DNA of 64,000 nt, from positions 1,984,001 through 2,048,000 of the forward strand of contig CP090851.1 of assembly GCA_041879415.1 (NCBI GenBank), read 5' to 3'. Source of the stretch: Vibrio chagasii. GTDB taxonomy: Bacteria; Pseudomonadota; Gammaproteobacteria; Enterobacterales; Vibrionaceae. The position numbers and the translations under genes were made by a program. Shown here piece by piece: positions 36,752-45,841 of the stretch (position 1 is the first letter of the stretch; each line of letters opens with the position of its first letter). A model generated the notes under the pieces. That model made no database searches and was not told where the DNA came from. It worked only from the letters and a program-made list of their open reading frames with translations.

Positions 36752-38617
36752 TTATTGACCTTGGCCTACAACGTAGTATTCAACGTCTGCGTTTTTGCGT
36801 AGTACGTTTAATACGTTAGTCAGATCTTGCTGATTACCAACACGCTCTAACTGAGCACCGATTTGAGTGCTGTATGCAGGGTTAATTTCAGCCGTTACTT
36901 TAGACAGCTCTACAACAACGATGTTGCCGTTTTGGTCTTTAGATTGGCCGAATACCACTTTGCCTTCTTCTGGCTTCGCTAGAGCGAACACAGACGCAGC
37001 TAGTGGAGAGTTACGGTCAATTGTCTCAAGCTCAGTGAACTCAAGGTTGTTTTCAGCTAGTACTGCTTCGTTACCAGCTTTAAGGTCGTTAACTAGAGAA
37101 ACACCTAGCTCAACAGCTTGCTCTTCCGCTTTAACAGCTGATAGCGCAGCTACAACTTGATCTTGTACTTCTTCAAGAGGAAGAACTGTCTCATCACGAG
37201 TCTCTTCAACACGTACAACGATTACGTGCTCAGGAGCGACTTCGATAACTTCAGAGTTTAGGCCATCTTCTTTCACTTCAGGGCTCAAGATAGCTTGCAT
37301 TACTGCAGGCGTCTTCAACACTTCAGGTGCATCTACTTGAGAGATGAAATCTGTTGTTGTGATCTTAGCGTTGATAGCTTCTGCAGAATCATCTAGTGAG
37401 TCAGGGAATTCAAACGCTACTTTTTCTAGCTCAGTTTGCATTTCGTAGAACTGGTCTACTGCGTGTTGGTCTAGAAGTTCTTGTTTAATCTCCGCTGCTA
37501 CTTCTGCGTATGGCTGAGATTCAGGCGCTTTTAGTTCGTCTAGCTTGATGATGTGGTAGCCGAAGTCAGACTTAACCAAACCAGTAGTATCACCAACGTT
37601 CTGAAGTGCGAAAGCTGCCTCTTCGAATGCTGGGTCCATAACATCACGTTCGATCCAACCTAGGTCACCGCCAACGTCTGCACTACCGAAGTCGTCAGAT
37701 TTCTCTTCCGCTAGCGTAGCAAAATCAGCGCCTGCGTTTAGCTCGTCTAGGATTGCTTGCGCTTTCGCTTCGTCGTCGCCTTCAACAAGGATATGACTAA
37801 CTTTACGTTGCTCTGCCGTTGAGTACTTATCTAAGTGCTCTTGGTAGTATTTTTGTGCTTCTTCGTCGCTTACTTCAAGCTGAGACTTAAGTGCTTCAGC
37901 AGAAAGTTCAATGTAAGACACTTTAGCTTGCTCTGGACGAGTGTACGCTAGAGGGTTTTCAGTGTAGTACTGTTCGATTTGCTCGTCAGTTAGCTCAACG
38001 TTTTTCGCAAGGTCAGCAACAGAAAGGGTTACTGTACGAATATCACGAGTTTGTGCAATCAGCTTGCTTTGTGTGTCGATTTCGCCTTGAAGAACAAACT
38101 CACTGCCTTGAAGTGCAGTTACAAGCTGATTACGCATTAGGTCACGACGCATGTATTCAGCGAAGCTTTCTGCGCTGAAACCTGCACGACGTAGTGCTGC
38201 TTGGTAAACTTCTTGGTCGAATTGACCAGCAGTTTGGAACTGAGGCATTTCTAGAATCATTGTACGGATTTGAGAATCACTGATTCGCAGGCCTAGAGAC
38301 TCTGCTTGCTGCTCAAGTAGAACGTCGTTGATCATGCGATCAAGTACTGATTTACGGAAAGACTCTACGTATGCAGGGTCTGCAAGCATTTGAGCAAAGT
38401 AATCGCCAAGCTGAGATTGCATGCGATTACGTTCGTTTTGGTAAGCTTGTTCGAACTCACCACGACCGATTTCTGTATTGCCAACTTTAGCTGCTGCGTT
38501 GTTACCGCCACCGGTGATGTAGCTGCCTACACCTGCGAATACGAATGACAGGATAATCAACCCAAGGATAATTTTTACCGCGATGCTATTCACGCCTTCG
38601 CGTAATCGATCCATCAT
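36752..38617 (-). CDS. ppiD: Periplasmic peptidyl-prolyl isomerase and chaperone PpiD
   Basis: 621 residues. One N-terminal membrane helix (about 14-33, 'IAVKIILGLIILSFVFAGVGSYI') anchors it to the inner membrane. A SurA_N-like chaperone domain follows, then a parvulin domain near residues 270-360 ('AEQRKVSHILVEGDDEAKAQAILDELNAGADFATLAEEKSDDFGSADVGGDLGW', 'SDFGYHIIKLDEL'), and a C-terminal helical part. It sits by the Sec translocon and helps fold emerging outer-membrane proteins. The start has two ATG codons in tandem (MMDRL). Order hupB-ppiD is as in E. coli. Confidence 0.95.
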   Translation of the reverse strand: MMDRLREGVNSIAVKIILGLIILSFVFAGVGSYITGGGNNAAAKVGNTEIGRGEFEQAYQNERNRMQSQLGDYFAQMLADPAYVESFRKSVLDRMINDVLLEQQAESLGLRISDSQIRTMILEMPQFQTAGQFDQEVYQAALRRAGFSAESFAEYMRRDLMRNQLVTALQGSEFVLQGEIDTQSKLIAQTRDIRTVTLSVADLAKNVELTDEQIEQYYTENPLAYTRPEQAKVSYIELSAEALKSQLEVSDEEAQKYYQEHLDKYSTAEQRKVSHILVEGDDEAKAQAILDELNAGADFATLAEEKSDDFGSADVGGDLGWIERDVMDPAFEEAAFALQNVGDTTGLVKSDFGYHIIKLDELKAPESQPYAEVAAEIKQELLDQHAVDQFYEMQTELEKVAFEFPDSLDDSAEAINAKITTTDFISQVDAPEVLKTPAVMQAILSPEVKEDGLNSEVIEVAPEHVIVVRVEETRDETVLPLEEVQDQVVAALSAVKAEEQAVELGVSLVNDLKAGNEAVLAENNLEFTELETIDRNSPLAASVFALAKPEEGKVVFGQSKDQNGNIVVVELSKVTAEINPAYSTQIGAQLERVGNQQDLTNVLNVLRKNADVEYYVVGQGQ

Positions 38618-38837
38618 AATTTAAGTGCTCTCCGGATATGAAGCATTGGCTTCAAAATAAAAATCTATTCACGCGATATTATCAGAAAAAGAAATGCGCA
38701 TCAGTAGGATGCGCATAATTTAAATTAGTTCAATGTGCTTCGCACATATACTGTTTAAGAATGAAACATCATTTTTCAAACAGTAAACGCATTTTACTGC
38801 CTTCCCCTCTTTCAAATAGAGGTTTCAGCAGTAGAAA

Positions 38838-39110
38838 TTAGTTACATGCGTCTTTAAGTGCTTTACCCGCTTTAAAGCCAGGTACTTTAGCTTCTGCGAT
38901 TTGGATCTCTTCACCAGTTTTTGGGTTACGACCTGTACGAGCTGCACGAGTACGAACACTGAAAGTACCGAAGCCAACAAGTGCAACTTGATCGCCTGAT
39001 TGTAGTGTTGTACCAACTGCTTCGATGAATGCGTCTAGAGCGCGGCCAGCTGAAGCTTTAGAGATGTCTGCGTTTTCTGCGATTGATTCTACTAGTTGTG
39101 TTTTATTCAC
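38838..39110 (-). CDS. hupB: DNA-binding protein HU-beta
   Basis: 90 residues from a GTG at 39110 ([18 protein letters not shown]), the exact length of HU subunits; an upstream in-frame ATG at 39131 adds seven residues absent from the family. The DNA-binding beta arm is '[43 protein letters not shown]'. It dimerises, bends DNA and shapes the nucleoid. It lies between lon and ppiD as in enterobacteria. Confidence 0.97.
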   Translation of the reverse strand: MNKTQLVESIAENADISKASAGRALDAFIEAVGTTLQSGDQVALVGFGTFSVRTRAARTGRNPKTGEEIQIAEAKVPGFKAGKALKDACN

Positions 39111-39232
39111 TGTTTTTCCCCTATGTGTCATCTGTGACTACTTCTCGATGACTGTACGTTCCATTTTGGTTTTAATTTAGCCGCAAGCCTTATTGCAAAA
39201 GGGCTGCCGCTTTGATCAATAACTTAGCGTCC

Positions 39233-39272
39233 AAAAAAAACGCTGACAAGCCTTTTCGGGCCTATCAGCGTA
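39233..39272 (-). terminator. lon terminator
   Basis: On the minus strand, CGCTGATAGGCC-cgaaaa-GGCTTGTCAGCG followed by T8, 29 bases after the lon stop. Confidence 0.93.
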
Positions 39273-39300
39273 ATTCTTTACTTATTTTTGCTATGCATCA

Positions 39301-41652
39301 CTATTTTTTCACGTCAAACTCGACCCCTGATGGATCTCGTTCTAGCGCGACTTTCAGTACTTCATCAATCCACTGAACCGGGATCACCTTCAAGTCAGCG
39401 ATTACGTTGTCTGGAATCTCTTCCAAATCACGCTCGTTGTCTTTCGGAATCAGTACTGTTTTGATGCCACCACGGTGCGCAGCAAGCAGTTTTTCTTTCA
39501 AGCCACCAATAGGTAGAACTTCACCACGCAGGGTAATTTCACCTGTCATACCTACCTCAGCTTTCACAGGGTTACCCGTTAAGCTAGAGACAAGTGCAGT
39601 ACACATCGCGATACCCGCACTTGGGCCATCTTTCGGTGTTGCACCTTCTGGTACGTGAACGTGAATATCGCGTTTCTCGTAGAAATCTGAGTTGATACCC
39701 AGTTTTTCAGCACGAGAACGAACCACGGTCATCGCAGCTTGAATCGACTCTTTCATCACATCGCCAAGAGAACCGGTTTGCGTCAGCTTACCTTTACCTG
39801 GCATTGCTTCGGTTTCGATAGTTAGCAGATCGCCACCAACTTGAGTCCACGCTAGGCCTGTTACCTGACCAATACGGTTGCTCTCATCCGCTTTACCGAA
39901 GTCATGACGTTGAACGCCTAAGTACTCTTTCAGGTTATCCATGTTAACCGTTACAGACTTAAGGTCGCTGTCTAGCAGGATGTTCTTCACTGCTTTACGG
40001 CAGATCTTAGAGATTTCACGCTCTAGGCTACGTACACCCGCTTCACGCGTGTAGTAACGGATAATGCCGATGATTGCAGAGTCTTCAATCTCAATTTCGT
40101 AAGGCTTAAGACCATTGCGCTTAACTTGTTTGTCTAGCAAGTGGCTCTTAGCAATATTCAGCTTTTCATCTTCTGTGTAACCAGACAGACGGATCACTTC
40201 CATACGGTCCAGTAGCGGGCCAGGAATGTCCATCGAGTTAGAAGTCGCAACGAACATAACGTCTGACAGATCGTAATCTACTTCTAGGTAGTGATCGTTA
40301 AACGCGTTGTTTTGCTCTGGATCGAGTACCTCTAGTAGTGCTGAAGATGGGTCGCCACGCATATCAGAAGACATCTTGTCGATTTCATCTAATAGGAACA
40401 GTGGATTCTTAACACCAACTTTAGACATCTTCTGGATTAATTTACCCGGAAGAGAACCGATGTAGGTACGACGGTGACCACGAATCTCAGCTTCATCACG
40501 AACGCCACCTAGTGCCATACGTGTGTACTTACGACCTGTAGCAGCTGCGATAGAGCGACCCAGTGATGTTTTACCCACACCTGGAGGACCAACAAGGCAA
40601 AGGATTGGACCTTTCAGCTTATTGATGCGGTTCTGTACCGCCAAGTACTCAAGAATACGTTCTTTAACACGCTCTAGACCGTAGTGGTCTTCGTTTAAGA
40701 TCTCTTCCGCTTTCGCTAGATTCTTCTTAACTTTTGAGCGCTTAGCCCAAGGAACGCCAACCATCCAATCGATGTAACTACGTACTACTGTTGCTTCAGC
40801 AGACATTGGCGACATCATTTTCAGTTTTTGCAGTTCTTGCTCGGTTTTTTCACGAGCTTCTTGAGGCATTTTTGACTCTTCGATCTTCTTCTTCAGAGTC
40901 TCAAATTCGTCTGGAGCGTCGTCCATCTCGCCAAGTTCTTTCTGAATCGCTTTCATTTGCTCATTCAGGTAGTACTCACGCTGAGATTTTTCCATCTGCT
41001 TCTTAACACGGCCACGGATGCGTTTTTCAACCTGCAGGATATCAATTTCTGATTCCATTTGGCCCATCAGGAACTCTAGACGCTCAGTCACATCTAGAAT
41101 CTCTAGTACGTGCTGTTTGTCTACCAGTTTAAGTGGCATGTGTGCTGCGATGGTATCTGCAAGACGAGCAGCTTCATCAATCCCATTCAGAGAGGTTAGA
41201 ACCTCTGGCGGGATCTTTTTGTTTAGCTTAATAAAGCCTTCGAATTGATTGATCGCGCTGCGAACAACCACTTCTTGTTCTTTTTCGTCAAGTTCTGAGG
41301 TAACAACGTATTCGGCATCCGCTAGGAAAAATTCACTCTCTTTGAACTCGTGAATTTTTGCACGTTGCTGACCTTCAACAAGTACTTTAACCGTACCATC
41401 AGGGAGCTTAAGTAACTGAAGAATGGTAGCGACGGTACCTACTTTAAATAGGTCGTCAATTGAAGGCTCATCAGTGTCCGCTTCTTTCTGCGCAACAAGT
41501 AGTACTTGTTTGTTAGCTTCCATTGCCGACTCTAGGCAAGTAATCGATTTTTCACGACCAACAAACAATGGAATAACCATGTGTGGGTAAACCACTACAT
41601 CACGTAGAGGTAGCACGGGGATTTCGATACGCTCGGAACGTTCCAAGTTCAT
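39301..41652 (-). CDS. lon: ATP-dependent protease Lon
   Basis: 783 residues, the LonA length. N-domain: 'IPVLPLRDVVVYPHMVIPLFVGREKSI'. AAA+ module: Walker A 'GPPGVGKTSLGRSI' near residue 355, Walker B 'LFLLDEIDKM', and arginine region 'RDEAEIRGHRRTYIGSLPG'. Protease domain: catalytic Ser in 'KDGPSAGIAMCTALVS' and Lys in 'IGGLKEKLLAAHRGG'. It degrades misfolded proteins and regulators. A sigma-32-type promoter is visible upstream. Monocistronic, with its own terminator. Confidence 0.98.
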   Translation of the reverse strand: MNLERSERIEIPVLPLRDVVVYPHMVIPLFVGREKSITCLESAMEANKQVLLVAQKEADTDEPSIDDLFKVGTVATILQLLKLPDGTVKVLVEGQQRAKIHEFKESEFFLADAEYVVTSELDEKEQEVVVRSAINQFEGFIKLNKKIPPEVLTSLNGIDEAARLADTIAAHMPLKLVDKQHVLEILDVTERLEFLMGQMESEIDILQVEKRIRGRVKKQMEKSQREYYLNEQMKAIQKELGEMDDAPDEFETLKKKIEESKMPQEAREKTEQELQKLKMMSPMSAEATVVRSYIDWMVGVPWAKRSKVKKNLAKAEEILNEDHYGLERVKERILEYLAVQNRINKLKGPILCLVGPPGVGKTSLGRSIAAATGRKYTRMALGGVRDEAEIRGHRRTYIGSLPGKLIQKMSKVGVKNPLFLLDEIDKMSSDMRGDPSSALLEVLDPEQNNAFNDHYLEVDYDLSDVMFVATSNSMDIPGPLLDRMEVIRLSGYTEDEKLNIAKSHLLDKQVKRNGLKPYEIEIEDSAIIGIIRYYTREAGVRSLEREISKICRKAVKNILLDSDLKSVTVNMDNLKEYLGVQRHDFGKADESNRIGQVTGLAWTQVGGDLLTIETEAMPGKGKLTQTGSLGDVMKESIQAAMTVVRSRAEKLGINSDFYEKRDIHVHVPEGATPKDGPSAGIAMCTALVSSLTGNPVKAEVGMTGEITLRGEVLPIGGLKEKLLAAHRGGIKTVLIPKDNERDLEEIPDNVIADLKVIPVQWIDEVLKVALERDPSGVEFDVKK

Positions 41653-41686
41653 ATATTTCTCTCTTCCGCTTTAACTTATAAAGCAG

Positions 41687-41717
41687 TATATGGGGCTTAA
41701 ACGACTGGATTCAATGG
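41687..41717 (-). promoter_or_regulatory. Sigma-32 (heat shock) promoter of lon
   Basis: On the minus strand, CATTGAAT (41709-41716) and CCCCATATA (41687-41695) lie 13-14 bases apart, matching the sigma-32 consensus CTTGAAA and CCCCATnT. The -10 box is complete. It is about 35 bases upstream of the lon start. Confidence 0.8.
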
Positions 41718-41722
41718 AAGAA

Positions 41723-41756
41723 TAAAAAAAAGGAGGTAATTGCTTACCTCCTTTTT
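41723..41756 (-). terminator. clpX terminator
   Basis: AAAGGAGGTAA-gcaa-TTACCTCCTTT with T-tract on the minus strand, just after clpX and before the lon promoter. Confidence 0.92.
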
Positions 41757-41784
41757 CAATTTGAGCGACTTGTCTAAAAAAGAC

Positions 41785-43065
41785 CTACTCAGCAACAGCT
41801 GCTTGATTGTCTGAGTTGCTGTAAATCAACAGTGGCTCTGACTCACCATTGATTACCGACTCATCAATCACAACTTTGCTTACATCAGTTGAAGATGGCA
41901 GTTCGTACATCGTTTCTAGTAGAACACCCTCCAAGATAGAACGTAGACCACGAGCACCCGTTTTACGGCTCATCGCTTTCTTAGCAATCGCACGTAACGC
42001 GTCTTCGCGGAATTCTAGTTCTGTATCCTCTAGCTCAAATAATGCTGCGTACTGTTTAGTCAGTGCATTCTTCGGCTCACAAAGGATTTGGATTAGCGCT
42101 TCTTCATCAAGCTCTGTCAGTGTTGTCGTAACAGGTAGACGACCAATGAATTCTGGGATTAAACCGTACTTCACTAGATCTTCAGGTTCTACTTGAGTGA
42201 ACAGTTCACCAATAGTTTTAGTTTCGTCTTTTGAACGCACTTCAGCGCCAAAGCCGATACCTGAACCTGTTTCTACACGCTGTTCAATCACTTTATCTAG
42301 GCCGGCAAATGCACCACCACAGATAAATAGAATCTTAGACGTGTCCACTTGCAAGAACTCTTGCTGTGGATGCTTACGACCACCTTGTGGTGGAACAGAA
42401 GCAACTGTACCTTCAACAAGTTTTAGTAGAGCTTGCTGCACACCTTCACCAGACACGTCACGCGTGATTGATGGGTTTTCAGCTTTACGAGAAATCTTGT
42501 CGATTTCATCGATGTAAACAATGCCGCGTTCCGCTTTCGCTACGTCGTAATCACACTTCTGAAGCAACTTCTGGATGATGTTTTCAACATCTTCACCCAC
42601 GTAACCCGCTTCGGTTAGCGTAGTTGCGTCTGCCATTGTGAAAGGAACGTCTAGGAAACGAGCCAGTGTTTCAGCCAGTAGCGTTTTACCACTACCGGTA
42701 GGACCGATAAGAAGGATGTTACTCTTACCTAGTTCTACGCCTTCAGCTGTCGTATCACCATTACGTAAACGCTTGTAGTGGTTATATACTGCAACTGCTA
42801 GCACTTTTTTCGCGTATTCTTGACCGATTACATAGTCATCAAGGTGCTCACGAATCTCACGCGGCGTTGGCAGCGATTCAGATTCTTTCTTAGGAAGAAC
42901 ATCTTTGATTTCTTCACGAATAATGTCGTTACAAAGATCGACACATTCATCACAAATGTAAACAGAAGGACCTGCGATTAACTTGCGAACTTCGTGCTGG
43001 CTTTTGCCACAGAAAGAGCAGTAAAGCAGTTTACCGCTACCACCCTCTTTGCTTTTATCTGTCAT
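41785..43065 (-). CDS. clpX: ClpXP unfoldase subunit ClpX
   Basis: 426 residues. An N-terminal zinc finger has Cys16, Cys19, Cys38 and Cys41 ('[33 protein letters not shown]'). AAA+ core: Walker A '[17 protein letters not shown]', pore loop '[12 protein letters not shown]', Walker B '[10 protein letters not shown]', and the ClpP-binding IGF-type loop '[16 protein letters not shown]'. It unfolds tagged proteins and feeds them to ClpP. 82 bases after clpP, normal operon order tig-clpP-clpX. Confidence 0.98.
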   Translation of the reverse strand: MTDKSKEGGSGKLLYCSFCGKSQHEVRKLIAGPSVYICDECVDLCNDIIREEIKDVLPKKESESLPTPREIREHLDDYVIGQEYAKKVLAVAVYNHYKRLRNGDTTAEGVELGKSNILLIGPTGSGKTLLAETLARFLDVPFTMADATTLTEAGYVGEDVENIIQKLLQKCDYDVAKAERGIVYIDEIDKISRKAENPSITRDVSGEGVQQALLKLVEGTVASVPPQGGRKHPQQEFLQVDTSKILFICGGAFAGLDKVIEQRVETGSGIGFGAEVRSKDETKTIGELFTQVEPEDLVKYGLIPEFIGRLPVTTTLTELDEEALIQILCEPKNALTKQYAALFELEDTELEFREDALRAIAKKAMSRKTGARGLRSILEGVLLETMYELPSSTDVSKVVIDESVINGESEPLLIYSNSDNQAAVAE

Positions 43066-43147
43066 TCGCTAACCTCTTAGCCTTTACTCTCTATGGTTTG
43101 AGTGTATATCAATTTGCATCACTTTGCGTCAAACAATTGCCCTGCAA

Positions 43148-43774
43148 TTATTGACCGCGGTGATTAAGAACTGAATCCACTAAACCGTATTCTACTGCTT
43201 GATCAGCAGACATGAAATTGTCACGATCTGTATCACGCTCAACAACTTCTAGAGGCTGACCAGTGTGTTCTGCCAATAGCTTGTTTAGCTTCTGTTTGAT
43301 CGTTAAGATCTCTTGCGCGTGAATCTGAATATCAGACGCTTGGCCTTGGAAGCCGCCAAGTGGCTGGTGAATCATTACGCGTGAGTTTGGAAGCACGTGA
43401 CGCTTACCTGGAGTACCACCCGCTAGTAAGAATGCACCCATAGAACAAGCTTGACCCATACATACTGTGCTCACGTTTGGCTTGATGAACTGCATTGTGT
43501 CGTAGATTGACATACCAGCTGTTACGCTGCCGCCCGGCGAGTTGATGTAAAGGTAGATATCTTTGTCTGGGTTTTCAGATTCCAAGAAAAGCAGTTGAGC
43601 CACGACAAGATTTGCCATGTGGTCTTCCACTTGACCTGTTAAGAAAATGATTCGTTCTTTTAATAGACGAGAATAAATATCGTAAGAACGTTCACCACGG
43701 GAAGTCTGTTCAACCACCATAGGAACTAGTGCGTCCATAATCGATGGCATTGTATTTTTTTCTTGGTAGCTCAT
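43148..43774 (-). CDS. clpP: ClpP protease subunit
   Basis: 208 residues with a short propeptide. Catalytic Ser in '[17 protein letters not shown]', His in '[17 protein letters not shown]' and Asp in '[21 protein letters not shown]'. The strand '[22 protein letters not shown]' is the substrate-binding edge. It forms the 14-subunit peptidase chamber with ClpX or ClpA. An imperfect palindrome and a terminator-like hairpin lie between tig and this gene. Confidence 0.98.
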
Positions 43775-43795
43775 ATTCTTATGTCCCTAAAATAA

Positions 43796-43829
43796 ATGGC
43801 CCGAATGATAAAATCATACGGACCATTGT
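43796..43829 (-). terminator. Terminator-like hairpin between tig and clpP
   Basis: On the minus strand, ATGGTCCGTATGAT-ttt-ATCATTCGGGCCAT forms a stem with G-U and one or two mismatches, followed by TTATTTT. It could end tig partially or be read through into clpP. Confidence 0.55.
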
Positions 43830-43839
43830 TAGCAGAATT

Positions 43840-43856
43840 GTTGACCGTACGTCAAC
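43840..43856. promoter_or_regulatory. Palindrome in the tig-clpP gap
   Basis: GTTGAC-cgtac-GTCAAC, perfect 6-base arms. On the minus strand TTGACG within it is followed 18 bases later by TAACAA, so it overlaps a possible clpP -35 box. Confidence 0.4.
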
Positions 43857-43879
43857 CTTCTACGTCAGATATTACTATA

Positions 43880-45178
43880 TTAAGCAGGTTGCTGATTCAT
43901 TAGCTCGTTGAAGCTAACTTCTTTATCAGAAACTTGAGCTTTAGCGATGATTGCATCAATAGCTTGCTCTTCTAGAGCAACGTTGCGCATGTTGTTCATC
44001 ATTTGCTCGTTTTGCTCGTAGTAAGCAATAACTTCAGATGGATCTTCGTATGCTGTAGCCATCTCTTCGATGATAGCTTTAACTTTCTCGTCGTCAGCTT
44101 TTAGCTCTTCAGTCTTGATTACTTCACCAAGTAGAAGACCTACAACTACGCGACGTTTAGCTTGCTCTTCGAACAGCTCACGTGGAAGTTGGTCAGCAGC
44201 TTCAGTGTTGCCACCGAAACGTTGAGCAGCTTGTTGACGTAGAACACCGATCTCTTGATCGATTAGAGCAGAAGGTACGTCGATGTTGTTTTCGTTAACT
44301 AGACCGTCGATAGCTTGCTCTTTGATGCGGTTCTTAACAGCTTGCTTAAGCTCACGCTCCATGTTCTTACGAACTTCAGCTTTAAGACCTTCAACGCCGT
44401 CAGTTGCGCCGAACTTAGCAACGAATTCTTCGTTTAGTTCTGGAAGTTCACGAGCTTCAACTTTGTTTACTTTGATTGCAAACTTAGCTGCTTTACCTTT
44501 TAGGTTTTCAGCGTGGTAATCTTCTGGGAAGTTTACGTCGATTTCGAATTCCATACCTGCTGTTTTACCAACGATACCGTCTTCAAAACCAGGGATCATG
44601 CGACCAGCGCCCATCTCTAGTGGGAAGTTCTCAGCTTTACCGCCTTCGAACTCTTCACCGTCGATAGAACCAACGAAGTCGATAGTTGTACGAGAACCAG
44701 CGTCAGCTGCAGTGTCAACTTCAGTCCAAGTTGCTTGTTGCTTACGTAGAGTTTCGATCATCTCTTCAACGTCTGCGTCTTTAACTTCTACTGCTGGCTT
44801 CTCAACAGTGATGTTTTCTAGACCTTTCAGCTCAACTTCTGGGTAAACTTCAAAAGTTGCGTTGAATACTAGGTCAGCGCCTTCGTTGTTTTCAACTGGT
44901 GCGAAAGTTGGTGCGCCAGCTGGGTTGATTTTCTCTTTAACGATCGCTTCGATGAAGTGACGTTGCATTACTTCGCCCATCACGTCTTGACGTACTGCTT
45001 TGCCGTACATTTTAGCAACCATCTTCATTGGCACTTTGCCTTTACGGAAACCATCGAAACGACGGTTTTTCGCGATGTTGCGTAGTTCAGCTGTAACTGC
45101 ATCTTCGATGTTAGCAGCAGGAACAGTAATATTAAGACGGCGCTCTAGGCCTTCTAGCGTTTCAACAGTAACTTGCAT
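43880..45178 (-). CDS. tig: Trigger factor
   Basis: 432 residues. Ribosome-binding tail at the N terminus with signature '[22 protein letters not shown]' (GFRxGxxP near residue 44). The FKBP-type isomerase domain (about 150-245) includes '[42 protein letters not shown]'. A long helical C-terminal chaperone domain follows. It docks at the ribosome exit tunnel and shields nascent chains. First gene of the tig-clpP-clpX block; GAGGT precedes the ATG. Confidence 0.98.
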   Translation of the reverse strand: MQVTVETLEGLERRLNITVPAANIEDAVTAELRNIAKNRRFDGFRKGKVPMKMVAKMYGKAVRQDVMGEVMQRHFIEAIVKEKINPAGAPTFAPVENNEGADLVFNATFEVYPEVELKGLENITVEKPAVEVKDADVEEMIETLRKQQATWTEVDTAADAGSRTTIDFVGSIDGEEFEGGKAENFPLEMGAGRMIPGFEDGIVGKTAGMEFEIDVNFPEDYHAENLKGKAAKFAIKVNKVEARELPELNEEFVAKFGATDGVEGLKAEVRKNMERELKQAVKNRIKEQAIDGLVNENNIDVPSALIDQEIGVLRQQAAQRFGGNTEAADQLPRELFEEQAKRRVVVGLLLGEVIKTEELKADDEKVKAIIEEMATAYEDPSEVIAYYEQNEQMMNNMRNVALEEQAIDAIIAKAQVSDKEVSFNELMNQQPA

Positions 45179-45841
45179 TATATAAACCTCAAAACTGGCT
45201 CAGTAATCTGAGCATATGAGCCGTAACTTAGCTTTAATTCAAAAGCCGGCGTTGTTGGCTGCATCCTTGTGTAGTGCTCTATCCGAACACCTAATTTAAA
45301 ATCGAGCATTGATGTTTGAATTGATCATTCAACCAAACACCAGACTAATCAGCGATATCTTCATCTTCACATACTTGTTAAGAGCTCAGTTTTCACTCGC
45401 TATTAAAAAGCAGCGAAGCTTGTTTTCGGAAACAAGAAAGGTATCTCCGATTAGCCTCAGGACAGAAATTTTAGACGCGACATTCTAGCGATCTGTTTAA
45501 TCTCTGTCGAGCCGTTCACCTCTGCTTGATGATGAATGCTCTAAATTCGTCCAACTAAATGATACAAAAACGTTCAGAACATCACTTAGCACAACAGAAA
45601 TGGGGACAATAGCGACTTTTTCAAGGGAATCGAGGGCTTTTTTTGCTAAAAACCTTAAAAAGAGATCTTGCTCTTGTTTTACCCCTCAGAGTCGATAACT
45701 TTTTCAACAATCTCCGTTACAAAGCCTTAACCTAATTCCATCTGCTGGCTCTCTATTTTCAGCAAAAACTACCGCTAATTGCTGTGATGAATGAGAGAAA
45801 GCAGGCTTTATATTGTCGCCCCGATTTAGCGGAGAACCAGC
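45179..45841. other. Divergent control region between tig and dctB
   Basis: 663 bases with no well-supported gene. A 41-codon minus-strand frame (45184-45309) runs into the tig start as TAATG but has no ribosome binding site. A strong small hairpin (CTTGTTT-tcgg-AAACAAG, 45419-45436) lies in the middle. A TGTGA half-site and an AT-rich GCTTTATATTG block at about 45787-45820 are probably the dctB promoter. The rest shows no repeat. Confidence 0.5.

Noticed and set aside
45184..45309. 41-codon minus-strand frame ending TAATG at the tig start
   Set aside because: Its ATG has no ribosome binding site and the composition is not protein-like; likely chance, though translational coupling to tig is not excluded.
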